A DNA stretch of 64,000 nt, taken from positions 1,772,501-1,836,500 of the forward strand of contig OY855909.1 of NCBI GenBank assembly GCA_963693305.1, given 5' to 3'. Below, piece after piece: positions 1-11,235 of the stretch. This DNA comes from Meandrina meandrites (lineage: Eukaryota > Cnidaria > Anthozoa > Scleractinia > Meandrinidae). The stretch's first letter is position 1; each line of letters begins with the position of its first letter. The position numbers were made by a program, and so were the translations under genes. The notes beneath the pieces were generated by a model. That model was not told the origin of the DNA. It worked only from the letters and a program-made list of their open reading frames with translations, and ran no database searches.

Positions 1-94
1 CAATGGGTCTGTTCCGAGGTCCCAAGTGACGTGATAAGATTCCCCCCCCCCCCCCCCTCCCCCATAACTTCAGACATTCAGTGGATATATATGA

Positions 95-400
95 AAGACA
101 AGACAACGCGTGACGGAAAAAATTTTGATTTTAAAAACTTGGCGTTTCAGTATGCTACAACACACGTCTTGAGTGACTGTTAGCTTGATTACAGTTAAAT
201 TTAAATGTAAAGTACCCAACCTGGAAAAAATGAAACAACAATTACTGTTTTATTTTTTCCACATTAGGTACCAGTCTCTTACTTCACATTCTAAATTTAA
301 CTGTAATCAAGCTAACAGTCACTTCTGAAGGTAGCATACGAAACGTCAAGTATTTAAAATCAAAGTGTTTACCCGACGTGCGTTGTCTTGTCATGTTTTG
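95..400. repeat. Long imperfect inverted repeat (foldback)
   Basis: The two halves read as reverse complements around a centre near 250. The best-matching part is GTGACTGTTAGCTTGATTAC (from about 173) against its complement ending near 323. Matching continues outward through the segments ending in a TTTAAAATC-type run and the GACAAGACAACG motif. The right half contains CTGAAG, a 3-bp stem, then GAAACGTC, which resembles the hammerhead-like motifs listed elsewhere but lacks one core base. No gene is visible. Probably an inverted pair of retroelement ends or a foldback transposon. Confidence 0.75.
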
Positions 401-429
401 TCACTGCAGTGTTTTTGTGTGGGATACCT

Positions 430-545
430 GTGGTAGGTAAAGTCTGCATACGAGCCTAGCAGTGGGCCCATCAGGTCGGAGCTGATCCCGGTTCCCGTAG
501 CATGAAGCGACTAGGAGGATTTCTCTCTAGAAGGATTTTTCTCCA
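430..545 (+). repeat. Dispersed repeat fragment
   Basis: The segment containing GTAGCATGAAGCGACTAGGA is echoed at about 42980-43010 (GTAACATGAAGCGACTAGGA) in a lectin intron. It therefore belongs to a dispersed family. No coding content seen. Confidence 0.5.
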
Positions 546-1076
546 TTATACACTGAACAAAAAAAAGTATTGAAACATTGCAGATCGTAATTGTCAATGT
601 TTATTACACTTTTCATCATCGTGTACAAGGCATTAGTTTCAGTCACAATCAGAGATTATGAACTTAAACCTCAAAAGAATCATTTGTCTAGTGCTTCTGC
701 AATGCAGATGGACATTACTTAACATAACCTTCCAGTTTACATGTTTAGCTCATATGTTGTTGTCCTTGTTTTTATTTTTCATTTTATACGAGTTGGGAAG
801 AATACCCCTATTTCTAATGGCCAATCGCTTATAAATGGTTCTGTTAGAATAATTGTAATGTTATCTTCATTATTACACTTTTGATCATCATGTACAAGGC
901 ATAAGTTTCAAAAAACGTTTGGATGCAGGGGACCACGCAACGAAGAATTAAACTACCTTGACTTGTCTGTTGCCGGATCTCTTGTAAAAGAAATACTCGT
1001 ACAAGACGTTACGTTAAGTGCAGATAAAACCAAATTGATTGCAAGGCTGGTACTACGGCAAAAGGACAAAATTTAT
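546..1076. other. Intergenic, with one short direct repeat
   Basis: No gene seen. A segment of about 45 bp at 597-640 (TTATTACACTTTTCATCATC...) recurs at about 867-912 with small changes, so this is a locally duplicated non-coding stretch. The end next to 1077 is probably the 3' part of the Penelope-like sequence that reads on the minus strand. Confidence 0.4.
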
Positions 1077-1119
1077 TGGCCAATATTTCAACTAGCAGAG
1101 CTCGTCTTCTTCAGGGCCA
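1077..1119 (-). ncRNA. Hammerhead-ribozyme-like motif (type I layout)
   Basis: On the minus strand the order is TGGCC, CTGAAGA, one A, a stem-loop, GAAA, TATT, GGCCA. TGGCC and GGCCA can pair as stem I. The stem-loop (GACGAGC, loop TCT, GCTAGTT) pairs at six of seven positions, counting one G-U. CTGAAGA fits the hammerhead core CUGANGA, and GAAA is the second core strand. AUU precedes stem I as a possible NUH cleavage site. It lies about 230 bp 3' of a GIY-YIG Penelope-like fragment on the same strand. Penelope-like elements are known to carry hammerheads in their terminal repeats. The extra A after the core and the minimal stem III are deviations, so activity is uncertain. Confidence 0.5.
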
Positions 1120-1347
1120 GTACAATGCGAAACTAACGGCTCTGAAATTTGAATAGGGATATACATACAATGGCAGTTAATGTTTAACTACATGTAGATA
1201 TAATGAAATAAGATACATAACTATATACAACGCTGAAAAATGTAAAAAATACCAGAATAACCAAAACAAAATTTTAGAAAAATGGGAATAACATGCAAAT
1301 ATATAAAAGATGAAAATAAAAATGAAAATAAAATAAAATAAATTGAC

Positions 1348-1700
1348 TAGTTAATGTTCATTCCGTTGATTGATGCCATATGGTGTGAGTGTTTGACCTT
1401 TTTCTATAAAATAGGCTTCTCTAGCTTTTCTACGAGAAACATTGTTCGTCGGTTGAAGTTCGAGAGGAATGAGTTTAATGTCTTTAATAGAATGATCCGG
1501 CAGGTTGAAATGTGTAGGTACTGCTGCTGTAGCATTAGCGTGGCTGCGGTTATTTGTGGCTTGTCTGTGTTCGGTGAATCGTTCACGAAGTGTACGCTTA
1601 GTCTCCCCTATGTATTGTTTCTTACATTTGTGACATTCTATCATGTATGTTAGCCCAAACGAGGGGTGCGGTACTGAAAGCCATGTTTCTCATGTACTAG
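1348..1700 (-). pseudogene. Penelope-like retroelement, GIY-YIG endonuclease fragment
   Basis: A minus-strand frame of about 105 codons includes YMIECHKCKKQYIGETKRTL, then RERFTEH and, near the C terminus, REAYFIEKG. This is the GIY-YIG nuclease fold with a zinc-ligand-like CHKC pair typical of the C-terminal nuclease of Penelope-like elements. The reading frame is closed by a stop just upstream (near 1700), and no reverse transcriptase precedes it, so this is a 5'-truncated relic. The frame ends in a natural-looking stop followed by an A/T-rich tail. The hammerhead-like motif lies further 3'. Confidence 0.8.
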
Positions 1701-2062
1701 TCTCCAATATGAAATACCCTGGAAAACGATGATCGCCTGTTTCATTGGGAGAAGCATACTTCAAAAGCGAACTTTGTTCGTTGTCCTGTCAAAAACAAAA
1801 TCGAAGGGTTTCGAAAACAATGAAGCAACAACGTTGAAAGCAATCCACCCCAAGTTGTGATTTAATTAATGCTGTGAATACTTGACGTCGCACGTATGAG
1901 CCGCCACTGCATGTAGGCGTTACAGGTGTTCTACCGAAAACAGTTATTTTTGTTTGAAAACATACGTTTTGAAAAGTAAACAAAGCCTAACACAACCATG
2001 ATGCGTGACACTCTGGCCGGGAAATGGAAACGAGTCACGCAGTCAGTCAGTACAGAAAAATT

Positions 2063-2431
2063 AGGGAGCTTCAGCAAACTACGACGGCAACGGCAACGAG
2101 AACGTCACCAAACAAAAGGTTTAATGAGCAGAACAATAGCTCTGCACGTGCATTTGAAGTCTTGGTACATTTCCTAGCCGTTCTCTGCAAAACAACAACG
2201 TGAAATGACCCAAATCTGCGTATTCTGGACAACGTGAACCACGACGGCTAATTTTTGATTTTTCTATTCGGAGTTCAATGCTCTCTTTACATATTCAGCT
2301 CGAGCCAGTTCTTAAACTGATAGATACACTGAATACATCTGGATAATCGCGAGATTCTCGAGCGAAATATAAATTCATTTTTCAGCAGGCGTTGTCCTCG
2401 GCGTCGCCGTCGTCATTGCTTAAGCTCCCTA
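2063..2431. mobile_element. MITE with AGGGAGCTT termini
   Basis: The left end AGGGAGCTTCAGCAAACTAC and the right end (reverse complement AGGGAGCTTAAGCAATGACG) are inverted repeats. Both run on into GACGGC-rich sub-terminal sequence. A TA or TTA-like duplication flanks the ends. About 370 bp, no ORF. The class is uncertain. Confidence 0.7.
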
Positions 2432-3555
2432 TTTAATAACAATCCCTCGCCCGACCGACTGGCGACCGAGTGGCGACCGATATGTCAAGCGAGTGTCGAG
2501 CGCGTGTCGATCGCTGGTATCGATCGACACTCGACCACGGGTGTCTTAAGTAGATATGATCCGAGAGCCAATGATTGATTTCCATAAATTTCCTGTGACG
2601 AGCCGAACAACATTTTCTTTTTGACTGCTGCACCGAGTTGAAAAGAAAATGATGTAAAAGAGACAACTTCTCGAGGCAAACCCAAGTTGTCAGATTTTCT
2701 GGTTCCATTCGCACCTTTTCCGAACTGTCCAGAATTTTTTTGTCGAATGGAAAAACGCCCCAAATCCCAGCGTTGCAATATAATCGCATACACACGTATT
2801 TGAACGGCACGCCATCCCGCATTTGAACGGCTGCTACTTCACTGCCACTGCTCTGCCGATTGATGAAGCAAGGTTGAGCGGCCTTCTTTACAATGAAAAA
2901 GATGAACTAATAAGAAACAACATTGACATTCCGCAGTAATGATTGGAGCCTGCGCTTTTCTCGCGGTGATGTCGAAGTTATTCAACGCATAAAGTTCTTC
3001 ACTTACATTTGTAAAGAATTCTTTAATGCATTGTGTTTGAGTCGAACATATTTTTCGTGTCTGCAAGGAGTTAATTTTAATCACCTATATAAAGAAGTGT
3101 CAAATGACACACCCATAATTTTGCATTTGGTCCGTAGTATAGTCGAAGTACTGTGCAGCGAACGGCGGACATCTTTCTCCATGTGCTTCTTACAGATAAG
3201 TTCAGGTTTTCTATATCTTTTGTACAACCCATTTAGTTACAATATATAGCTTAAGTGTTTGAAATTTCGCTAGACCTCCAATTTTGGCCTTTAAAATTTC
3301 TAATATTTATAGCCGTGCCGTGAAGTTCAGTTCGAAACTCATCGGCCTCGACACGGAAAACCTTTTAGTTTAACAAGTTGTTGAAAATACTGGATTACCA
3401 AGAACTTTAATTCTTGCAATTGCATGATTCTGTTCAACCAGCCAAGGGCAATTAGTTTTTACGAACTGTTTACCTTCCACACTTCAAGTTTTAGATCGTT
3501 CACAATTTATATCGTTCCCTTCGGAGCACTGCCGTGTATTCAGTATACATTTTAA
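2432..3555. other. Non-coding stretch, no gene supported
   Basis: A minus-strand open frame of 129 codons (2433-2822) has no recognisable motif and ends in a low-complexity GCGAGTGTCGAGCG-type tract with a small palindrome (ATCGCTGGTATCGAT, about 2510-2524). I see no splice or homology support for a gene here. Confidence 0.4.
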
Positions 3556-3928
3556 CAGGGGCACCCAACGAGAAAATTTTACTATAGGTGTCGGAACACG
3601 GTTTTTACGTTATTAGTGTCTTTTTTGTGCGATTAAAAGCCTTATTTTTAAACGCTAAGAAAAGTCTATCTTTTCGGAAACGCTAGCTGGACATTCAAAC
3701 TTCAGAAAATTTTAGGGAACGAAATATTTTAACCTAATTTACGAGCCGCTGTTGCCTTCTCGAAATTCCTTTTCTCTCTCCGAAAACAACAGGCATTGCT
3801 TGTCCCATGTCACGAAAGTTTGAGCTAAAGAAATTTCCTTTTTTTCATCACTCTTTAATCCGAAAATCGTAGGCGATTATAGGTCTTCCGAACAGATATT
3901 TACCGAAACGGTCTGTTGGGTGCCCCTG
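3556..3928. mobile_element. hAT-like MITE (CAGGGGCACCCAACG termini)
   Basis: The left end CAGGGGCACCCAACGAG and the right end (reverse complement CAGGGGCACCCAACAGAC) share at least 14 bp. The flanks carry ATTTTAA on both sides, a 7-bp match that becomes 8 with one mismatch. A CAGGG terminus with an approximately 8-bp target duplication is the hAT pattern. 373 bp, no transposase, so non-autonomous. Confidence 0.85.
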
Positions 3929-4035
3929 ATTTTAATTTTTCTTCTGATAACAAAACGAAACTCTTTGACTACCACATTCACTGTTTTGACATCGAGAGGA
4001 AATAAATCCTGATTTTTCTGAACAATTGAAGACAT

Positions 4036-4269
4036 TAGAGAGGTTAAGCATGACGTTTACGGCAAACGGCAAACGGCAAAAATAATTCTGATTTTGCTCA
4101 CTTTTTCTTTAGCACTTAAATAAAGCCAATCAAAAAATAGGAAAAAAATGCCTCAATCACAGTAAATGCAAACAATTTCCCTAAATTGTACAAACGGCTA
4201 AAATCAGACACCAAAAGTTCGATTTTTGCCGTTTGCCGTTTGCCGTAAACGTCATGCTTAACCTCTCTA
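4036..4269. mobile_element. Short MITE with nearly perfect long TIRs
   Basis: Both ends read TAGAGAGGTTAAGCATGACG inward and continue into GTTTACGGCAAACGGCAAAC, giving arms of about 45 bp with an interior of about 140 bp. The sub-terminal GGCAAAC repeats are typical of transposase-binding direct repeats. No ORF. Superfamily not determined. Confidence 0.85.
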
Positions 4270-4301
4270 TTGAAACAAAACTCCTGTCAGCTTCTAAAAC
4301 C

Positions 4302-4379
4302 TTGTTAACAGTCGTTCCAAAGAATATTCCTCAGTTTGCTTCCAGAACGTTGTTAACAGTCGTTCCAAAAAATATTCCA
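4302..4379 (+). repeat. 48-bp tandem duplication
   Basis: TTGTTAACAGTCGTTCCAAA at about 4302 recurs 48 bp later with few changes, and each copy runs on into AATATTCC. It immediately follows the MITE ending at 4269. Non-coding. Confidence 0.75.
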
Positions 4380-4928
4380 CAGGGAGTGAGAGTTATTAAC
4401 ATGAGCAAGCATTTCGTTACTGCAATTAGTCAATGCTGATGTTTGTTGTTCGTTTTTGCGTAGGGTATGAGCTGCTGTCAGCCATTCTGGTTCTTGGCTT
4501 GAGGGTCGGCTGATCATTCCTTTGTGGATTTTACGCTGTCGAGCCACAACGCCCCAGTCCTTCAGTTGTTTCTGACAGTTGAGGTTTGTCTGAATAAATT
4601 AAATTTGCTGAACTTAGAATCAAACTGCCAACACCTCCTTTCGATTGCTTAAAGCATGTTTATACCTTAATTTTATTTCGCCAGCGTTTTCAAAAGTCAA
4701 AAGTAATTATAACTTCAGTGTAGCAAATCATTGTTGTCTTGATTAACCACCATCTTCTCATTACTAGCATTAGATCAGTGGTACAGTGACCGAGAAAAAA
4801 TTATTGTATCGAGAGCTTAACATCCTGTTTGAGAAAATTAAGAATGAACGGGAAATGATAGTCCGGTTGGCAGTCAAATCATTAAAACGTAAAATTAATA
4901 CACGCTTAAATAGAAACCTGATTGACGA

Positions 4929-5620
4929 AAGCTGTGTTCACATTAAACCCGAAACATGTTTAGAGTAAACATGTTTCAACGAAACATGTTTCACCCAAAC
5001 ATGTTTGTTAATGCATTGTTCACATCAGAAGCCATTTTCAAACACGTTTCATGCCTGGTTGTGTAATTTATGTAGTTTTACGGTACTCGCATAAATGGTG
5101 TACAAAATTAAAACATTTGCATTCACTATTTAGTTTAGTGTCAATATTCAAGCCTTTCGAAGGAGAAGAACTTTTCAGCGTTTGGCGAGCAGACAGCATT
5201 TGCGCTATCATCGGTACAAGAAGAATGTTTTGTAAATTTTGGTTTTCTATTGCGCTTGCAGCCGCTGCCGTTAAGTTTCGTGGCGATGTTTTCCCAAATA
5301 TTCTGCTTTCAACCCATCGTCAATAACTGCCGTTGTATCGCTAAATTGGCCCATACTTCGACAAAACATTTGGTCTAATAATAGGCCAAATTTTGGATCT
5401 TATGGGCACTCGCGTCCTCTCCGCATGTCCGCCATTTTGAACGTGTTTTGTCTGATCATGATCGAAACTACCTCTTGAGGTTGTTTCAATCATGATCAGA
5501 ACAAACATGTTTCGATCTTGATTCGCGCAACACAGCGTCTGATGTGAACACTTTTCTTAGCGAAACATGTTTCATTCGTGATCAGACTAAACATGTTTCG
5601 GCCTAGTGTGAACACAGCTT
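4929..5620. mobile_element. TIR element with repeated AAACATGTTT palindromes
   Basis: The ends AAGCTGTGTTCACA (left) and its complement (right, ending 5620) are inverted. Inside them the palindromic AAACATGTTT motif occurs many times near both ends, plus TGATCATGATC palindromes near 5455-5505. About 690 bp. The internal open frame at 5051-5326 has no recognised motif. Likely a non-autonomous DNA element with clustered sub-terminal motifs. Confidence 0.75.
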
Positions 5621-5768
5621 AAAATGACTACTTTTCCGCAAAGCGAATTTCGTTTTTTAAAAATTGCCACGTCAACTTAAAAAAATCGGTACAATGGGTA
5701 CCAAGAAAATGAAAATGAAAAAAGTAAACTTGAGTCATATTAATATTAATTTCATCTGTTTACTCCAG

Positions 5769-5880
5769 GTTATACAGAGATGTTCTAAAAGAAAGTGCAT
5801 GGACTCCTGAGTTAAATCATTTTGGATCAAATTGTGTTGCTCTTGGACTCTGAGGCAAGTTGACAATTGGAAACATTTTA
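5769..5880 (+). repeat. Exon-like repeat unit U1
   Basis: A TTACTCCAG acceptor-like site is followed by GTTATACAGAGATGTTCTAA. The unit then shares CATTTTGGATCA, TGTTGCTCTTGGACTCTG and GCAAGTTGACA with the minus-strand units at 23.9-27.7 kb, especially U7. One frame is open until a TGA inside the unit. Probably a decayed copy of a dispersed exon-bearing repeat. Confidence 0.55.
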
Positions 5881-6506
5881 CTTACTTCATGTATGTATAT
5901 CCTAGTTTTCTTATTTTTCTGTCATTTTCCATTTTTGACTCTGAGTGAACATAAAGTGCCGTTTTCTTTCAAAATTTATAAAATTCTGGATTCTCATTAA
6001 AAGGGGATGTATCGGCAAATTGTTCGAACTAACATTACAAGAACTGTAACAGTTTATCAGTAAATTGTGAAAGGGTTAATATCCAGCTCAGTAACTCATT
6101 TTATATTGAAGCCATATCTGATTTAGGACAGCTTGGTTTTCAAGTTAATTTTTAGTCAAATACCGACTGAAGTAGGTAAAACCAGAATAAAAAGCTGGTC
6201 AAGTGTGCCTCATCTATTGCAGACCTGAATCAATAAATCACAAATACGTGGCACAGAAAAATTGAACGGAAAAGTTATCCTGCCGACGAAGGATTCAGAA
6301 AAAGACGCGAAAACAAGATAAAATGAAAAAATATATGTGTGACTAGCCTCAATGGTCACAGCACGTTCGTTCAAACTATGCATAGCGACGTATTTTTTAA
6401 CAAAAATCGCTACATTTAACAAGTGTAGTGAATAATCCTGTTTAATGAAACAAATAAAGAATTCTAAAGTCATGTTAACGTTTAGTTTATCTTCTGTTTA
6501 CTCCAG

Positions 6507-6611
6507 GTTGGACAAAGATGTATCAAAGGAAGTGAATATTCTAGTGAGTGCAACCATTTTGGATGGAAGTGACGATGTGTTCAGCTCCTGGAAACATCGT
6601 ATGTCAGATAA
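6507..6611 (+). repeat. Exon-like repeat unit U2
   Basis: A CTCCAG acceptor-like site precedes GTTGGACAAAGATGTATCAA, and the unit ends at a GT (GTGCGT). The first part aligns with U1, 740 bp upstream (AGATGT, then AAAGGAAGTG, then ACCATTTTGGAT). One frame is open across the whole unit, reading LDKDVSKEVNILVSATILDG and on. No family is recognised. Confidence 0.5.
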
Positions 6612-7490
6612 GTGCGTAATAGTTTTCTTACTCTTATTAACCATTTCAGACTCCGATTGATCAAAATGAAAAGTTTCTTTACAATATTGATATTCTACTG
6701 TCAAGTATCTTGAAAAGAAATTCCAAATTATCTTAATGTATCAACCAAATTCTCCGAACTTTCATATTTAAGAAATGTAGGTAAGATAAGCAGCAATAAG
6801 ACTTAATATCTCGAGCATGTTTTATTAAATTTTCAGTGATAAATAAGAGTCGTGGACGAAAACGAAAAAATTGTTCGTATCAGGTACGAAAAGATGTGTT
6901 CTTCGATGGTCGTTCAGTGCCCGTCCAGATCAAGTGGTGGATTTTAATCAAAAGCATCAGATATCAAATATCGTTGCCGTTTCCTGTAAATTGAAGAGTG
7001 TATTGATTTCATGTTATCAAGCATTTTAATTTCGATTAATGTTTCGACTATTAAAATATTCAGGTGGTGTTATAAACAAATATTTACCTAGAGGATGTTG
7101 CCTCAATGAACTACCAACATTTAAAGAAATGTATAAGAATTTGAAAAAAGTATTATTAATTTATATGCTTGGAAACGAGTTAGGTTGGGTTGAGTCACTT
7201 TATTTCTTCAGTAGATAGTCGAAATTCAAAAACTTCAATCTAGCTTTTGCTAATTTTTTCAGTTCCAGCAACGTTTACTTTCATAAAATTCGCCTCTACA
7301 CGATATAAATGCAAAGCGAGCCGGTTGTGCAAGTCAGTTTAAGGCAGAATTTCGAGTATACGAGAATTTGTTCGGCAGATAAATCTTGTATTGAAGCGTT
7401 TTGGTTTGTTTGGATAACTGTATTGATGTCGAACTCTTCTATTTTATCGTTGCTCAATACTTTTGGGAATTTTATGTAGCAGATAACTGA
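6612..7490. other. Non-coding stretch
   Basis: AT-rich sequence with only short open frames and no splice-supported exon. I see no repeat ends here. Confidence 0.4.
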
Positions 7491-7494
7491 GTGA

Positions 7495-7985
7495 ATTTCC
7501 TTTGTTTTTGGTATGCAATGTGCGCTAGAAAAACTTGACCGAAAATGCTTTGACATAAATATTCGTTTACGACTCCAAATTCGCGCTTATGAGTATTTCA
7601 ACACTTAAAAATATGCGAATAAAATGGAGCAGTTTGATAATAAATCGCCTATTAATTGCTTATCACTCATTACAAATCACTTATTAAGTAGTATTATTAA
7701 GTTGTTTTGGTGTGTAATGTCGCTGAACAGTTTTATTTTAGCGTTTTACTTTCTTTGTAGTGACATGTTTGCGGGATTTTCTTTGCAATTTCCGAAGCGC
7801 AAGCTCTGCTCCCCAAAACAGCAAAATATTGTTTTTGATCCTTGCTGCTGAATGAATTTCAGTTTAGGTCGATTTAATCTGTTTTATGTATACTTAATAA
7901 ATTTCCTTCTTTTTTTGTAAGCAATGAGCGGTTGAAAAGTCTGAACTCAAGTATCTCGCAACGAAACCGAAAATGTTTTGAGTCA
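7495..7985 (+). repeat. Local repeat family, upstream copies
   Basis: A segment at about 7762-7985 (GATTTTCTTTGCA..., CAGCAAAATATTGTTTTTGA, TTTCCTTCTTTTTTTGTAAG, TGAACTCAAGTATCTCGCA) is repeated at 8775-8939 and continues at 11941-12036. A more diverged piece lies at 7495-7570. The copy here is uninterrupted and serves as a related empty site for the transposon inserted in the second copy. Confidence 0.8.
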
Positions 7986-8774
7986 CCAAGCAGTTTTTAT
8001 ACTCTTTCTTTGTACAGTATGGTGCCCAGTTCTCGGCCGGCTCCAGTTCTCGGCTAATTTATGTCCAACGCCGGGGGGTTTTTTTTGTGCCATAAATGAA
8101 TTTAGACTGATTCCTGTACTTTCGATATTTCAACCCTCGTCCTTCCACTTACTGGAAGACGTTAACACGTTGAGTTGAAGCGAAGCAAGGTGAATTTGTC
8201 ATGTGTTTGTTTTTCTGAAAACTTGCTTGTTTACGGCTCCTTAAAATTCGTGGTTTCAATTAAATTTGTATTATCTGTATACGCTAACCGAAGGAGTCAG
8301 TTTTTGGCATATGGAGTGAAGAATGATCTAGTTTTCTTTAAAAGTAAACGTTTTGCTATACGCCTTTTTTTTTTTCGGCTTAAATTCACTCCGTAATATT
8401 TCATTGCGACTTTTTCTTCGCGACACTGCTCGCAAATCACCAAGGAACCAAAACTTTATATACAGTTTAATCTGCTGTGGCGAGAATGAAAGAAATACTA
8501 AAGTATTTTAATTTAACAATAAAGATGAACTAAAACTCTGAGCCCTGGCGTGACCACTGTCTAAAACACCTTAACTTTTTTCCCTTTACGCTGCACTCAG
8601 GTGCGTAACGCACATTACAAACTTTCTGTTCTAAAATAAAGCAAATCGACGAATTGAAAGCTTTACACATATAAAGCTAGTTGTGGGCAAAATTTCAAGT
8701 TTCTGCGGTTCTTTTGAGGTACGAAACACAAGAATATTTCTTTTGTGGCCGAGAACTGGGCCTCGTACTGAAGA

Positions 8775-8939
8775 AACATGTTTGCGAGATTTTCTTTGCA
8801 GTTTTCGAAGCGCATGCGCTGCTCGCCAAACCAGCAAAATATTGTTTTTGATCCTTGCTGCTGAATGAATTTCATTTAGGTCGAGTTAATGTGTTTTATC
8901 TTTGCTGAATATTTATTTTGAGAGTTGTATGTCTACTTA
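8775..8939 (+). repeat. Local repeat, downstream copy, 5' part
   Basis: This is the first half of the second copy of the repeat at 7762-7985, sharing CAGCAAAATATTGTTTTTGA and the following TGCTGAATGAATTTCA. It stops at the TTA where a 3-kb transposon begins. Its continuation is at 11941-12036. Confidence 0.8.
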
Positions 8940-9138
8940 GGGACGGACCATTATTTTTCTGGAGGAGGGGGGGGGGATGAAAAATCTCTCTCTGCAAACT
9001 TTTTTTTTTATCTTTGCACCTCTGCAAACAATTTTTTTCTAACAACACCTTCCTGCAAACAATTTTTTTTCGATCCTTTTTAACCACGATCTGACACAAA
9101 AAGGAGGTTCGCTTTTGCTGCCATCAATCATTATTTAA

Positions 9139-10514
9139 GGTGGTACCCTGGAGTTTGACAGGTCCGTTTTGGATGAAAATTTCTCAAAATTGAGAGAAGT
9201 GGTTGAAGTAAAAACATATCAGGTCAAGACAACTTAAGTTAAGCTTCAGAAAAATTGATGTTTGAGGTGACAATTTTCACACCTCAGGTGACACACCCCA
9301 TTTGAATTACGGGCTCAAAATTTAGAAATTTTCGTTTTACGGCTTTATTTTCAAAATGTAGGAGTCTATTCCTATACGGAAAAGGAAAAATCCTGTGGGA
9401 GCCCGGAGCGGAATGCCGCTTCTTTCCTCAGATATCGAGTTTTAAAGTAAAAAACACGTGCTGATAATTTACCCGGCGCTTACATCGCGAAGAAAACTCC
9501 TTTTGCTCCGGGCTCCCGTGAAAAGTTTCTCTTACACCATAACAACAAACCACGCAAATTTCATTCAGATACGATAAATCTACCACTTTATTCTTAAAAT
9601 ACCTTTCAGTGCGGTCTGTGTAGGTCCTTAAATTGTGGTAGTTTCTCGCCGATATCGCATCATAAGATCGTGTTTTATCGGGCGCCATTTTGAAATCTTC
9701 TTATAAAACCGCTGTTCGAAGTGTTTGTGGCAACACATGACCGATTACAGCGCGAAGAATGCCGAAAATCTACGATCTTGTCCGTCCTTTGACGAAGTTC
9801 AACATGGCGGTGTAAACAACTATGTAATGTATAGCAACGGCGTGAACTTGAGACCTCGGCTAATGGGCACAGCGGATAATAGGCGTACTGAGTTACTGCG
9901 CACGTATCCCGAGAAGAATCTCATGCTGGGCGGCACATTCTTGCGGTGTTGTGTAAATATAATGTCACGAGTCCAAAAAACGAAATAAACCACGATATAG
10001 CCATTAAATGGAGCCAAAATACCAAGGAACTACACAAAGGACATGAGTTAAGTTTATTTCTGCCATCAACTTTGAATTCAAGACGCGTAAATTGCTCTGA
10101 AGGACTGATTTTGGCTTATAGTCGATATTTCACAATGATCGATAGTGTAACACAATGCCGCTTTCTAAATCACGTTCGTCCGGTATAATGATCGTCATTT
10201 AGCTTCTTTTGTAGACTATTTTGCAGACACTTTCACAGGAAAGCTACAGCGGACCTGAACTTGTGTCTTCCAAGATGTAGCAAAGCTTTTCAGCGGCAAA
10301 AGCAGCCTCAAATCAACAATTGGTGCGTGTCACACAATAAATTCAATATGGCGCGCAAAGCGCCAGCTTAGCAACCAACCTTAGGCTTTAATTATTCCGC
10401 ACATAGCCAGAATGGAGCGCTTATCTCTTGGTATTGTGAATAAATCTATGTTATCTTTGAAATCCTTAACTGTTTTAAATGTTTCATTTTTGAGCCAAAC
10501 TCCAGTGTACCACC
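9139..10514. mobile_element. Nested 1.38-kb element, TSD TTAA
   Basis: It lies wholly inside the 8940-11937 transposon. The left end GGTGGTACCCTGGAGTTTG and the right end (reverse complement GGTGGTACACTGGAGTTTG) differ at one position. TTAA lies at 9135-9138 and 10515-10518. A TTAA duplication is the habit of piggyBac and Kolobok-type transposases. The internal open frames (for example 9428-9688, minus) are short with no recognised domain, so it is non-autonomous. Confidence 0.85.
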
Positions 10515-10864
10515 TTAATTCAATATTTTATGGTGGCGACCAATGAACACCTCTGAACTCATCTTTTTCGTTTTCTGAGACGTACACTACGAAGATTGGC
10601 GGCAGTAAAAAGCGAAACCGTTGCTTGAATTTTAAATGTCCAGTCCTTGCATTTTTGAAAAGCGCAATAATTTAATCTATTTTTAGAAGAAAACTTCAGA
10701 AAAGCTATACCCAATTTATGTTAGACATGTTTGTTTGATATATTTGAGCGAGGGAATAGTTCCAACGCTGTGGGATGCCATTTTTTGATATTAAAACCAA
10801 GCAGTTACGGAACTCTCTAGGTTTTAATACTTCGGCTTTTATAATTTATGTAAGTAACGGATGA

Positions 10865-11235
10865 AAACTGCATCAACAACGATCCGAATGAACGGCCGAG
10901 TGAACAGCCCAGCATGTGCATAAGCTCAAGAAGCTCTGACCAAACAGACCGAGCAGACGAAGGCAGACTGCAGGCCGAGAATGCAGAAAGTCATCCACAC
11001 GACTGACTGACGAGAGGGTTTAATTGAGTAGTAAAATGAAGTCCATATGTATTTATGTTTGTATGAATAGCAGATGCAATCTGCATCAACGGAAAACTGA
11101 ATGAACGGAAGAATGAACAGCCAGACAGGCGCATGAGCACCTGAATGCCTGAGCAGACAAACCGGATAAACAAGAGAGCCGAAAATACGGAAAGTCATCT
11201 ATGCAAATTAATGACTGACTATGGTGTTTTACTTG
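10865..11235. repeat. Imperfect tandem duplication inside the transposon
   Basis: Two diverged segments of about 150 bp (about 10870-11030 and 11083-11230) share the series CTGCATCAAC, GAATGAACGG, TGAACAGCC, GAGCAGAC, GCAGAAAGTCATC or its variants, and TGACTGAC. It lies within the outer transposon and looks like a decayed internal duplication. Confidence 0.6.

Noticed and set aside
2433..2822. 129-codon minus-strand open frame as a gene
   Set aside because: It ends in a repetitive CGAGTGTCGAGCG tract, and no domain, splice site or homology is visible.
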